DNA of 64,000 nucleotides from Candidatus Saccharimonadota bacterium. Lineage in GTDB: Bacteria > Patescibacteriota > Saccharimonadia > Saccharimonadales > Saccharimonadaceae. Location of the stretch: contig JAFWNJ010000014.1 in the NCBI GenBank assembly GCA_017510425.1, positions 1-64,000 on the forward strand. The letters run 5' to 3'. Position 1 is the stretch's first letter. Each line of letters opens with the position of its first letter. Positions 53,615 through 61,984 of this stretch are shown in pieces. Position numbers and translations under genes: made by a program. A model generated the notes under the pieces. That model was not told the DNA's origin. It saw nothing but the letters and a program-made list of their open reading frames with translations, and did not search any database.

Positions 53615-55201
53615 TTATAACATAATTCTTGGTGAATTGGTATCTCTTAAATGTGTCAGAGTGAACTTCGAAGATGCACCCAGCTTTATATCAGACCCCA
53701 GGATGTTGTTTTGATCAAAAATGCGCTTGATTTCTTCATACAGTGACTTCTCTGGCTCGTGCATTTCGGTATTAGTGACAATTGCTTTTAGTCTTCCCTC
53801 AGGCGTGCCACCAGTAAGCTTACCACCCTGTCTTTCTATAACATAAGCCCCTGCTCGTAGGAACGTGGCCAACTTTTTATTATAATCAGGATCTCCGAGG
53901 TTAAACTTGGGTCTTAAGTTGTAAATCGAGGTGTCATATGAACCATAAATCGCCAGGTCAAGTCCCAGCTTTTCGCGCAGAATATTTAAATCATTCATGA
54001 AGAATTCTAAATTCTCCTTCGGTAGGTAAAAATCAGTCAGGACTGGTACACGTTCACCATTGCGAGTGTTGCCAAGATAATTTGGCAGGGCATTCTGGAA
54101 TTCGTTTAGGGCTGGGAGATTATTTGGCGCCTCCAAAATAATCTTCGCATTATTTGATTTGTTATTACACAAAGACGAAAGCTTCTTCAGGCAGTAATTC
54201 TTCTTCTCGTCGAAACTCATAAACACCACAAACCCATCCTCCAGCTTCCGAATCACCCCGTCTAGATTTTTGCCAGACTCACGTGCTCCTTGCAGAATTT
54301 TCAGGTCGAAAACATTTAGCTCCCGCGGTTTTAGGCTCTTTACTTTCTTCATAAACTCGCAGGCCTGCCCCAAAGTCTTGAAGGTAGCTACGGCGCGAAC
54401 CGGCTTCTTGGAGATTGGTTCGGCTCTCAAGATTACTTCTGAAATAATCCCCAGCGTTCCCTGCGCCCCAAAGAATATCGGCGCCAGATTCATCGACTCG
54501 CCTTTATAGACGTCCTTAATTCTCGGGTAGCCGGATTTTTCATGTCCATTTTTCCGAATTGCGGCAATTAGGCTTTCGTTTTTCTTAACTAACTTCGCGA
54601 TTTTCTTATAAATCTCGCCCTCCAGTGATTTCTCTGCAGTTTTCTTGGCGGCGGCATATTTACGATACCGCATAGTCTGTAGTATCTCGCCGTTAGCCAG
54701 GACTACTTCGATTCTTTCTACGTATTTCGATATGCCGCCATACTTACCGGCATACGAATCCACCGGGCAATTTGAAATTAGCCCGCCGATCGTATCATTG
54801 TCGTGTCCGCCGATTGGTATACTGAGTCCGGAGACCGACAAGGCGGTATTGAGTTCCTTTAGTGTAATACCGGCCTGCACTCGCACCAATCTTTCACGCG
54901 AATCAATCTCGAGCATTTTATTGAGTTTTTCCGTGGATACCACGAGGCCATTACCCAGATCCGCTCCGCCTTCATCCAGGCCAGAGCCGCGCACATTGAT
55001 AGATACCGGAATATTTTTAGCTGCTATCTGGTTAAAAAACCGCACGAGCTTCCTAATATCTTCGGTCGATTCTGGAAAGGCGACGAATTTCGGCTTAATT
55101 TTCAGAGCCGAACCATCCGTAGAGTATGCTTCAAGTATCTCAGGTGTATCAAAAACATTTCCAATAATCAGCTGATTAAGATACTTTGTGATTTTACTCA
55201 T
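53615..55201 (-). CDS. FAD-binding oxidase (GlcD/D-lactate dehydrogenase-like)
   Basis: A 528-aa flavoprotein of the FAD_binding_4 type: VSINVRGSGLDEGGADLGNGLVVS, VQAGITLKELNTALSVSG, IGGHDNDTIGGLISNCPVDSYAGKYG and GAQGTLGIISEV, followed by a substrate-binding half. Likely oxidises a 2-hydroxy acid (lactate or glycolate), though the usual C-terminal substrate residues are not certain. Possible electron sink. TATAAT about 10 bases from ATG. In front of tig. Confidence 0.85.
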   Translation of the reverse strand: MSKITKYLNQLIIGNVFDTPEILEAYSTDGSALKIKPKFVAFPESTEDIRKLVRFFNQIAAKNIPVSINVRGSGLDEGGADLGNGLVVSTEKLNKMLEIDSRERLVRVQAGITLKELNTALSVSGLSIPIGGHDNDTIGGLISNCPVDSYAGKYGGISKYVERIEVVLANGEILQTMRYRKYAAAKKTAEKSLEGEIYKKIAKLVKKNESLIAAIRKNGHEKSGYPRIKDVYKGESMNLAPIFFGAQGTLGIISEVILRAEPISKKPVRAVATFKTLGQACEFMKKVKSLKPRELNVFDLKILQGARESGKNLDGVIRKLEDGFVVFMSFDEKKNYCLKKLSSLCNNKSNNAKIILEAPNNLPALNEFQNALPNYLGNTRNGERVPVLTDFYLPKENLEFFMNDLNILREKLGLDLAIYGSYDTSIYNLRPKFNLGDPDYNKKLATFLRAGAYVIERQGGKLTGGTPEGRLKAIVTNTEMHEPEKSLYEEIKRIFDQNNILGSDIKLGASSKFTLTHLRDTNSPRIML

Positions 55202-55258
55202 GCTGCTTATGATTATAACACAAAAAATGCCGAGCTTTTTAAAAGAAATTTTATCAAG

Positions 55259-55486
55259 TTAATGACTCGCGGATGGCTTTACGTCAGTGTTTGTATCTTT
55301 GGAGTCAGGTTTCTTAAAGATTAAATCAAGTTCAAGCATTTTACCACTAGGGCCAAATAGAGTTGGGATGAACCCTATATACGCATAGCCCTTTTTCTCA
55401 ACATATTCCTCGATAATCTCACGATGTTCTTTAATGTCAGCATTGATTAGCTTATTATTGGCATATTTAAGACGGACAAATTCCAT
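55259..55486 (-). CDS. Small conserved hypothetical protein
   Basis: A 75-aa acidic protein (EFVRLKYANNKLINADIKEHREIIEEYVEKKGYAYIGFIPTLFGPSGKMLELDLIF). It resembles the layout of DUF4177-like small proteins but I cannot assign it. AGGAGGTC precedes ATG, supporting translation. Confidence 0.6.
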   Translation of the reverse strand: MEFVRLKYANNKLINADIKEHREIIEEYVEKKGYAYIGFIPTLFGPSGKMLELDLIFKKPDSKDTNTDVKPSASH

Positions 55487-55514
55487 AGACCTCCTTTTGT
55501 GCTATTGTATCACA

Positions 55515-56192
55515 TTATAAATATTTCCACCCCAGTGAGCGGTAAAACTCCATTGCATCTGGCCAGCCAAAGAATTTCGATGCTAGTAAATTATATATTT
55601 CGTCAGCCAATACTAGTATAAATAATGAAACTGCAAGCGAAAGAAATGCTCGTTTCGACATTTTGCCCGACAGCCATATGATAAATGGTACCACTACGTA
55701 CATTAAGAATAGCGCCGAAAACCCAAATACTAACACCGAGCGCAGACACACAAACCCGCCAATGTTTCCGAAATTCCAAATCTCGGTATTATAATCCCAG
55801 TATCTCGTGCCATTTCCTATCGTATAGACTAGCCATCCACCTACGAATTCCAGTAGTCCGGTCACCACTACCGATAGTAAGAACACCGCCCACGGATACT
55901 TACGGATTTTCCAGCAGCTTGCTATGATTAATACCGCACCAATCGCGTAAATATTGATCCACGGTAAGAAATTCCCACCCTGCATATAGAACTCTCCCGT
56001 CCCACCATCGAAATAATAAAAGATATACTCATACACCCATCCAAAGAATCCAGCGAATACCACAAGAAGCATTAACAGCCCCGCCCACTGCCATTTTTCT
56101 AACGTCATTTCCCCTCTCATATATTCCTGCCAAAACAATTTCACGCTCACACTTTCTGCTCTCTTGGTTCCTGCCTTTGTTTTTCTTATCAT
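55515..56192 (-). CDS. Putative ABC-transporter-permease-like membrane protein (CmpB/DUF1113 type)
   Basis: A 225-aa membrane protein with about six helices; FFGWVYEYIFYYFDGG, FLPWINIYAIGAVLI, YWDYNTEIWNFGNIGGFVCLRSVLVFG resemble the ABC_trans_CmpB family (PF06541), whose role is unknown despite the name. Starts 1 base after the stop of the upstream gene. Confidence 0.7.
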   Translation of the reverse strand: MIRKTKAGTKRAESVSVKLFWQEYMRGEMTLEKWQWAGLLMLLVVFAGFFGWVYEYIFYYFDGGTGEFYMQGGNFLPWINIYAIGAVLIIASCWKIRKYPWAVFLLSVVVTGLLEFVGGWLVYTIGNGTRYWDYNTEIWNFGNIGGFVCLRSVLVFGFSALFLMYVVVPFIIWLSGKMSKRAFLSLAVSLFILVLADEIYNLLASKFFGWPDAMEFYRSLGWKYL

Positions 56193-56193
56193 T

Positions 56194-57099
56194 TTAATTC
56201 CCCAGTGCTTTAATTTTCTTAAAATTCACTTTTTCTACCGCTTCGCGCAGAGCTTTCTCTGAACCATAATGTGTCCGTCTCTCCGGCGCATCGGATAGCA
56301 TATGCTGCGCGTATGGGAAGCTTACTGCTCTTTCTAGTACGCCGCCGAGCTTGCCTGTACCACATAATACCTCCGCTTTACGTACTTTACTCATCGGGAT
56401 TTCTAGTGCCTGTTTCATTTCTTCCGGGAAGAAGGTCAGCGAGAATAAGTCTGCATCTTCTTCTCCCGCCAGTCGTCCATATGCAATCGAAGTATTACCC
56501 TCGATCCACAGTCTCGCATCTAGCTTTCGCATTCTTGCATCTGTTAGATTCATTTCGCACCGTGCATATTTCTTCCGACTATCGTCCATCATATCGCACA
56601 CGAAATCCCCCTCGCAGGTCGTCGTCATCACCGCTCGTCTCGCATCCGGCGACTTCAGCCCATGCTTCGCATCGTACGAAATCGTATCACTGATATAATC
56701 ACAAATAATCCATGACAGTAGTCCCGTTTCTGCATTCTCGGCCACCAAATAAAACTCAGTTCTCGCACCCCAGAACACACTCGAATGCACCCGAAACATC
56801 GTCACGATCCCATAATATTTCGGTGTATCACCATCAAAAATTGCCGATTTTGCCGGCCTGAACCCTACCGGTAGGAACTGTTGCATCTTCTCCGGCTCGG
56901 TAATTTCGTAAAACATAAATGAACAATATGGTTCTACTACGAAAGGCATTTTGTCAGCTTTCTTCGTTGCGCTCGATACGATTTTCCTTTGTAAGAAAAC
57001 CGGTAACTTTCGTAGTTTCGTCTGCAGGTAGGTCACCTTTCCGACCTCCATCGGGTCGACCAACCGCTCCACGCCTTTGGCATATTCTAAAATATTCAT
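56194..57099 (-). CDS. Conserved hypothetical protein, possibly acetoacetate-decarboxylase-like fold
   Basis: A 301-aa soluble protein. FVVEPYCSFMFYEITEPEKMQQFLPVGFRPAKSAIF, YYGIVTMFRVHSSVFWGARTEFYLVAEN resemble the beta-barrel core of acetoacetate-decarboxylase-like proteins, but no catalytic Lys-Lys pair is clear. Start ATG 57099 (MNILEYAKG); TATAAT 6 bases upstream and a GTG at 57120 within the promoter is rejected. Heads an operon with the membrane protein. Confidence 0.55.
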   Translation of the reverse strand: MNILEYAKGVERLVDPMEVGKVTYLQTKLRKLPVFLQRKIVSSATKKADKMPFVVEPYCSFMFYEITEPEKMQQFLPVGFRPAKSAIFDGDTPKYYGIVTMFRVHSSVFWGARTEFYLVAENAETGLLSWIICDYISDTISYDAKHGLKSPDARRAVMTTTCEGDFVCDMMDDSRKKYARCEMNLTDARMRKLDARLWIEGNTSIAYGRLAGEEDADLFSLTFFPEEMKQALEIPMSKVRKAEVLCGTGKLGGVLERAVSFPYAQHMLSDAPERRTHYGSEKALREAVEKVNFKKIKALGN

Positions 57100-57171
57100 A
57101 AGCTTATTATAACACCACAAATATAGCTAATAAAGGTCTTGTGATTTGAAATAGTAATCAGCGGCTGAACC

Positions 57172-57200
57172 TTGACTTTTATTTTTATTTCCCATACAAT
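57172..57200 (+). promoter_or_regulatory. Promoter of the unknown gene pair 57234-58334
   Basis: TTGACT (57172-57177), 17 bases, TACAAT (57195-57200), then a leader with GAGGG before ATG 57234. Confidence 0.75.
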
Positions 57201-57233
57201 GAAATTAGACAATAAGTAAAGAGGGATAATTAT

Positions 57234-57464
57234 ATGAAAACAATCATATTCAACGAATCAACCAGAGATTTTGTGCTTTCCCTTTTTGACAAAAGTATTG
57301 ACAATGAGGGGTATATTATTGAGAAGAAGACTAAGACCAGAGTCCTAACACCTAGTGGTGACGAGGTCCTCGCTAAAGATTTTGCAGGCTTCACGCCTGG
57401 CTCAGAGATTGTCCTTACTCAAGATCTTCCCTCCCTGCTTCAGTACGCCAATAACGAGGTTTAG
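57234..57464 (+). CDS. Small hypothetical protein, first gene of an unknown pair
   Basis: A 76-aa protein (MKTIIFNESTRDFV; VLTPSGDEVLAKDFAGFTPGSEIVLTQDLPSLL). Acidic, mixed alpha/beta; a small regulator, adapter or antitoxin-like size. The next gene starts 3 bases after its stop, so they act as a unit. No family recognised. Confidence 0.6.
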   Translation: MKTIIFNESTRDFVLSLFDKSIDNEGYIIEKKTKTRVLTPSGDEVLAKDFAGFTPGSEIVLTQDLPSLLQYANNEV

Positions 57465-57467
57465 TTT

Positions 57468-58334
57468 GTGAAAATACTGGATAAGCTGAAAAGCTTTTTT
57501 GGTGGCAGCGATTCGAAAGCCCTTATAGACATTCGTCCAGATGTTGACGTTAATTCTACTAGGACTAATACCTCCGGCACTGGTCAGACTGGCAAGATTA
57601 AGAACCGTGGCACGGTCCAAATCGACAATAGTACTAACTATAACATCACAATTAACCTTCCTCCCGATGGCAAAGTGCCAGAACAAGTAACCGAGTATCT
57701 CAAGGAGCAGTTTAATAAAGGCAATCTCCAGTTTCTTTTCCAGTCCTCCAATAATGAGATTGAAGATTACAATGAGTTTGAGAAAAACCCGAAGCAGTCT
57801 AGCACTATAGATTTTTTCAAAGATAAAATTTCCTCCGAAGATCTCCAGTGCTTAAAAACTGGATTATATGTCAAGAAACTTATGCGGGCCGATGTGGGGC
57901 GCGCTATCCAGATTCGGGATCGTGCTACCATCCGCGGAAAACGCGCCCGTAATGTGATCAGTATTGCTTCGGCGGGGTATTTCGAGACTTTTCTCCGGCC
58001 GATTTTTGAGAACAAACCCATCGAAGAAGCCAGGCAAGAATACGAAGAAATTGTTGAATCCTTGCCTGAATACATTTTTGTATACGGCGGCATGACAGAG
58101 CAAAGAATCGTCTCGGAGATTGACAGTAGAATCACGCAAAAAGAAAGATATCATCTCCAGTTGGAACGCCTAGTCGTCATTGGTCTCGATTCCTGTGTTG
58201 ATAAAATCATGACAATCTATCAGAAAACCACCGACAAATATCCAGAATACGATATTTCGCTGGAAATAAAAGAAGACAATGAACTAAAACAGGCGAAACT
58301 AACGATTGATTTTCCTGTTATTTCTTCCTTCTAA
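57468..58334 (+). CDS. Hypothetical protein, second gene of an unknown pair
   Basis: A 288-aa protein starting at GTG 57468. Layout: amphipathic N-terminus (KILDKLKSFFGG), a Thr/Asn/Gly-rich beta segment (about 25-70; NTSGTGQTGKIKNRGTVQIDNSTNYNITINLPP), a helical middle (about 70-250) with many Lys/Arg (MRADVGRAIQIRDRATIRGKRARN), and a C-terminal beta strand. Not membrane. No known motif. A toxin or defence effector with a small partner is one possibility; not shown. Confidence 0.55.
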   Translation: MKILDKLKSFFGGSDSKALIDIRPDVDVNSTRTNTSGTGQTGKIKNRGTVQIDNSTNYNITINLPPDGKVPEQVTEYLKEQFNKGNLQFLFQSSNNEIEDYNEFEKNPKQSSTIDFFKDKISSEDLQCLKTGLYVKKLMRADVGRAIQIRDRATIRGKRARNVISIASAGYFETFLRPIFENKPIEEARQEYEEIVESLPEYIFVYGGMTEQRIVSEIDSRITQKERYHLQLERLVVIGLDSCVDKIMTIYQKTTDKYPEYDISLEIKEDNELKQAKLTIDFPVISSF

Positions 58335-58366
58335 ATAGACTTCCGAGGTGTTTTAGGTAGCTAATA

Positions 58367-58612
58367 TCACTTTTTACTTGATATCTCTTGTAATTCGAAA
58401 CGATATTTTTGCTTGGCATCCGGGTATTTTGCCTTGTCCACTGGACTTAGGAACATTTCAAGTGGCCTAGCATAAAGCTCCCCCTCGCCATAAAGCGCTC
58501 GGTATAAAACCAAGGTTTCCCCAGTCTCCGAATGCTCTGCTAATCCCTCGACTAAGTAAGAATCGCCTTTAAAATGACGGTAGACTCTGTGGATTTTGAT
58601 TTCTCTTTCCAT
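58367..58612 (-). CDS. DUF1653 family protein
   Basis: An 81-aa protein with the DUF1653 pattern: [48 protein letters not shown]. Function unknown. Begins 4 bases after the GH25 gene ends, so co-transcribed. Confidence 0.88.
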   Translation of the reverse strand: MEREIKIHRVYRHFKGDSYLVEGLAEHSETGETLVLYRALYGEGELYARPLEMFLSPVDKAKYPDAKQKYRFELQEISSKK

Positions 58613-58616
58613 GATG

Positions 58617-59405
58617 TTATTTGTCTTCCTTTGGCTGTTCAGCTCCAGTAGCCTTGATTATTAAATCTTCCAAGTTCTTGTCGGAATTAAGCACATTTAA
58701 ATCGATGTATTTTTCGTCGCCGTTATAGCCGTCTAGTTCGCCGCGATCTTTATACTGCCAAATCGTCCAATCCCCACCAAATTCCAAGAATACCGGATAA
58801 TACACATTGCGTACCCAGAGCGGGTAATCTTTGAAATCCTCGCGCAGATACTTATCGTAGACATCTTTCTGGGCGTAAATCATGGGCTTTACTTTATACT
58901 TGTCTTCCAGCACTGCCAGGAAGATTCTTAATTGCTTCGTGACATCGTCTTTCTCGGGCGGATTATCTTTAAATTTACCATAAATCTCCACATCCACTGC
59001 CGGGATTAGCCTTCCTTCAAGTGAGCCTACGGTGGCAATGTAGTTATCCGCCTGAGTCTCGCCGCCACTCTCAAAGGAGAAGAAGTGATAGGCGCCTGCT
59101 TTCATCTCGGTCTTGGCGATATTGGACCAGTTTGCGGCAAAAGTCTTATCCACGTGGTTACTCCCCTCGGTTGCCTTCATGTAAACAAAACGAATCCCTT
59201 GATTAGCCAGAACCTTCATATCCACCTCGCCCTGGTAGCTCGAAATATCCACACCCCTTAATCCATTCCCGATGAACCATTCATTAATGAAGAGCTTGCG
59301 TTCCTTCACTAAAGTATAACCAAGAAAGATACCGCCGCCAACTAGTGCTAGCAGCACTAAATCCAGGATTAATGTCTTCAGTTTGATAAATCCCAGCTTA
59401 TTCAT
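58617..59405 (-). CDS. GH25 lysozyme (muramidase), membrane-anchored
   Basis: A 262-aa protein: one N-terminal helix (about 10-30), then a glycoside hydrolase family 25 domain with [47 protein letters not shown] (Asp/Glu of the active site), [13 protein letters not shown] and WTIWQYKD. It cleaves peptidoglycan at the outer face, for wall turnover or for attacking the host wall. TATAAT 6 bases before ATG: leaderless. Confidence 0.9.
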   Translation of the reverse strand: MNKLGFIKLKTLILDLVLLALVGGGIFLGYTLVKERKLFINEWFIGNGLRGVDISSYQGEVDMKVLANQGIRFVYMKATEGSNHVDKTFAANWSNIAKTEMKAGAYHFFSFESGGETQADNYIATVGSLEGRLIPAVDVEIYGKFKDNPPEKDDVTKQLRIFLAVLEDKYKVKPMIYAQKDVYDKYLREDFKDYPLWVRNVYYPVFLEFGGDWTIWQYKDRGELDGYNGDEKYIDLNVLNSDKNLEDLIIKATGAEQPKEDK

Positions 59406-59496
59406 AACCCCATTATATCAAAAATACCCCAAAAAGGCGAATGTATGTGAGCAGGTGGATGAGGTGTTTGATCTCAAAAAGGTGAAGAAATAGAGC

Positions 59497-60156
59497 TTAG
59501 TTTTGTGCTTGGTCTAGTAGTGGGCATTGTCTGATTAGCTTTTCGATGGTATCTTTTTGGAGATTCCAATAAGCATCCCAACTGTCCTCTTCGGTTAGTT
59601 CAGAATCATACCGCCAGGTACCATTGACTAAAACTTTTATGACTGGCGCAAGGCAAAAGCCCGGTACCTTCTTAGGCGAGATTTCCTCCACGATTTTAAG
59701 TTTATCTGTATCAGCGGTCGCAAGACCAGATACGACTTTGATTTGATCGTTCTCGTGCCAAGCGAGAGCAAAGCCCCATTCGAATCGAATTGGAATTTCC
59801 CCACCATATTTATGGGCGACTTCCGAGAAGGCCTTTTCCCCATTTTCGTCAGTATATTTCCCCATTTTTCTTGCCACAAATGATTTGTTATGGTTTTTGG
59901 GATCATCTTCTTCATCTACGCCAATCAAAAAAGTCGTGTCATCACGAGCCAGAACTGGTAGTTCTTTGTATTGCTTGGCATAACCGAGAGCTTTTTCAGC
60001 AGAGATTTCTTCGGCCGTAAGCTTGGTTTCTTCTGGCTCAGATAAATGCAGTCCAAGGTCAGAGAAAGACAAGCCTTCATAACCCAATTTGGCTAGTATC
60101 TTTTTGAGGGTCATTATTTTGCCAGGATTGGTAGTAGCAATTAATATTTGGTTCAT
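59497..60156 (-). CDS. HAM1/RdgB-like non-canonical purine NTP pyrophosphatase, divergent
   Basis: A 219-aa protein. ILIATTNPGKIMTLKKIL is the nucleotide-binding start; LARDDTTFLIG replaces the usual ADDSGL site; RFEWGFALAWHEN and the C-terminal half differ from RdgB. Likely an ITPase-like enzyme of house-cleaning type, with lower certainty of substrate. TATAAT 6 bases before ATG. Confidence 0.72.
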   Translation of the reverse strand: MNQILIATTNPGKIMTLKKILAKLGYEGLSFSDLGLHLSEPEETKLTAEEISAEKALGYAKQYKELPVLARDDTTFLIGVDEEDDPKNHNKSFVARKMGKYTDENGEKAFSEVAHKYGGEIPIRFEWGFALAWHENDQIKVVSGLATADTDKLKIVEEISPKKVPGFCLAPVIKVLVNGTWRYDSELTEEDSWDAYWNLQKDTIEKLIRQCPLLDQAQN

Positions 60157-60211
60157 GAGATTATTATAGCATTTTTGATATAATGATAGTAATAACTATT
60201 TAAGGAGGAAA

Positions 60212-60484
60212 ATGGAAGAAGCTAAAGTTGAAGGAAAGATTTGCCAAAGCTGCGCAATGCCGCTAACTTCGGAGGACATGTTTGGCACGAATGCGGATGG
60301 AAGTGCTTGTGAAGACTATTGCAAATGGTGCTACGACAAGGGCGAATTTATTGAGAACTGCACGATGGAAGAGTTTATCGATAAGTGTTCTCAATTTGGC
60401 GAGCAGGCGGGGATGACGAATGAACAGATGAAAGAATATTGCACAAAAGTTTTCCCGACGCTAAAGAGATGGAAGAAGGCCTAG
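60212..60484 (+). CDS. Small zinc-ribbon protein
   Basis: A 90-aa protein with CQSCAMPL, GSACEDYCKWCYDKGEF (zinc-binding Cys pairs) and a helical C-terminus (EEFIDKCSQFGEQAGMTNEQM). It fits the putative zinc-ribbon family (PF12674). Has a promoter TATAAT with a 30-base leader and AAGGAGG ribosome site. Confidence 0.8.
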   Translation: MEEAKVEGKICQSCAMPLTSEDMFGTNADGSACEDYCKWCYDKGEFIENCTMEEFIDKCSQFGEQAGMTNEQMKEYCTKVFPTLKRWKKA

Positions 60485-60759
60485 AGCAAAACGATTACGC
60501 TTCGAATCGGCAGTTAAGGGGGTTGATATTTGAGTAGGGGCATGATAGGGTAGATTCGGGTCGGCCTTGGCGGGAAGTGGGGTTTGGCTATCCACGGCGG
60601 GAGCCTGCATAGGTTCGTGCGGGTGTGGAGCTTCACTGATCGGCTATTCTAGGTATGCTAGAAGCTCGGAAAGGATTCTGAAGATGGCGATACATTTTTC
60701 AATATGGAGAATTAATATCAGCGTAACTTTATCTGTGAGGAGAAGAAGCCACAGCAAAA

Positions 60760-60786
60760 GATTAAGTCGCTAAAAGCGACTTAATC
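60760..60786. terminator. Perfect hairpin in the non-coding region
   Basis: GATTAAGTCGCT/AGCGACTTAATC, loop AAA. It lacks a strong T-run; orientation undecided. Confidence 0.5.
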
Positions 60787-60885
60787 CAACAAACCCATGA
60801 GCCTAGTTCCTAGAGCTAGGTTCTAGACCCTTATGTTTTTATTGTAGCATTGTTATCATTTGTGTCAAGAGCTCCGCTCGGCAAT

Positions 60886-60906
60886 AAAAAGTCGCCCTGC
60901 GGGCGA
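60886..60906 (-). terminator. Leftward terminator, probably for the DNA methyltransferase transcript
   Basis: TCGCCC-GCA-GGGCGA on the minus strand followed by C and TTTTT (60886-60890 on the plus strand is AAAAA). Confidence 0.65.
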
Positions 60907-60986
60907 AAAATTTCAAGATTTTGCAGTTTTGGTGCGTTTATATGACACCGCTAGAAACCATTTCGCTGTAGAGTCTGAAAATGACT

Positions 60987-61028
60987 AGATATTTCGCAAA
61001 CTGCCCCCGCCCAGCCTGCGAAATATCT
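60987..61028. repeat. Hairpin 1 with CCCCCGCC loop
   Basis: 12-bp perfect stem AGATATTTCGCA/TGCGAAATATCT; inside, CTG and CAG pair around CCCCCGCC. Confidence 0.65.
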
Positions 61029-61039
61029 GAATAATAATC

Positions 61040-61081
61040 AGAGAATTGGCAGGCTTCCCCCGCCAAGCCCGCCAATTCTCT
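61040..61081. repeat. Hairpin 2 with CCCCCGCC loop
   Basis: 11-bp perfect stem AGAGAATTGGC/GCCAATTCTCT; inside, GGCTT and AAGCC pair around the same CCCCCGCC. The stem differs from hairpin 1 while the loop is the same. Confidence 0.65.
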
Positions 61082-61166
61082 AGAAGCACAAGCGAACAGT
61101 TACGCATCGGCAAAACACCACTATCAGTGCTACCGGAAAACACAATTGAGCGCTTTTTGATGGTTC

Positions 61167-61913
61167 TTAAAACAACCTATTCTTTTTTTCCAATTTAACC
61201 GCATCAATTCTATCTGATAATACTTTGTAATAGTGGCTATCTAGTTCAAAGCCCGTATAATTGCGTTTAGTATTAATAGATGCAACAGCTGTTGTACCTG
61301 AGCCCATAAATGGATCTAAAACCAAATCACCTTCATTACTATGAATCTTTATTAACTTTTCAATTAGCTTGATTGGCTTTTGTGTTGGATGGAACCGTTT
61401 AAATGCGCCACCGCTTTCCGATGCACAACGAATAACTGGGCTTTGATACGGATCATCCTGTCGATTAAAAACCCATTTTGCGTGTTTTTTCTTTACAAAC
61501 CAAATCATCAACTCTAGTGACGGAATATATCTACGCTCTCTATTTCTTGGCATAGGGTTTGTCTTTTCCCATACAATAACATCTTTAAATTCAAAACCCG
61601 CTGTTGTTGCTATGTTAATAACATCAGATACTTTCTTGAAATCATTAAAGACAATAAGCGAACCGCCATCCTTCAACAGTTTAAAAGAAGCGTGTATCCA
61701 ATCAGTGTTATCAAATTCTTCATCCCAACTTCCAAAACTAGTACCAGTTCTAGCGTTTTTTCGATCTTTCATAGTATGGAAATTAGATTCACGCGAAATA
61801 ACATATGGTGGATCGGCTATTATTAAATCAACAGAAACATTATGCGCTATTAAATCGTTCATACCACTAACACAATCCTGATTTTTTATTTTATTTAAAT
61901 AGTATTCCTCCAT
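61167..61913 (-). CDS. DNA methyltransferase, beta-class (N6-adenine or N4-cytosine)
   Basis: A 248-aa N6_N4_Mtase. Motif IV ADPPYVISRES comes first (about 34-44), the SAM motif DPFMGSGTTAVAS near 201 follows, giving beta-class order; HPTQKPIKLIEKL in between is typical. TATAAT 8 bases before ATG. It is part of a restriction-modification locus with the divergent endonuclease-like gene and the Dam-like gene; recognition site unknown. Confidence 0.92.
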   Translation of the reverse strand: MEEYYLNKIKNQDCVSGMNDLIAHNVSVDLIIADPPYVISRESNFHTMKDRKNARTGTSFGSWDEEFDNTDWIHASFKLLKDGGSLIVFNDFKKVSDVINIATTAGFEFKDVIVWEKTNPMPRNRERRYIPSLELMIWFVKKKHAKWVFNRQDDPYQSPVIRCASESGGAFKRFHPTQKPIKLIEKLIKIHSNEGDLVLDPFMGSGTTAVASINTKRNYTGFELDSHYYKVLSDRIDAVKLEKKNRLF

Positions 61914-61984
61914 ATGCTTTTATTATACTACATTTATTCCCTAAAACATAGAATTAACTGTCTTAAGATGATATAATATAGAGT

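Larger units (their letters stand above)
60485..61166. other. Non-coding, hairpin-rich region (about 680 bp)
   Basis: No supported gene; open frames here have no ribosome site, -10 box or family match. Contents: a GC-rich stretch with GGCGGG repeats (60561-60640); a perfect 12-bp stem (60760-60786, GATTAAGTCGCT/AGCGACTTAATC); a leftward terminator (60886-60906); and tandem hairpins with a shared loop (60987-61081). Confidence 0.6.

Noticed and set aside
60567-60773. Open frame of 68 codons in the non-coding region
   Set aside because: No ribosome site, no -10 box at the right distance, and composition unlike neighbours; the region is full of hairpins.
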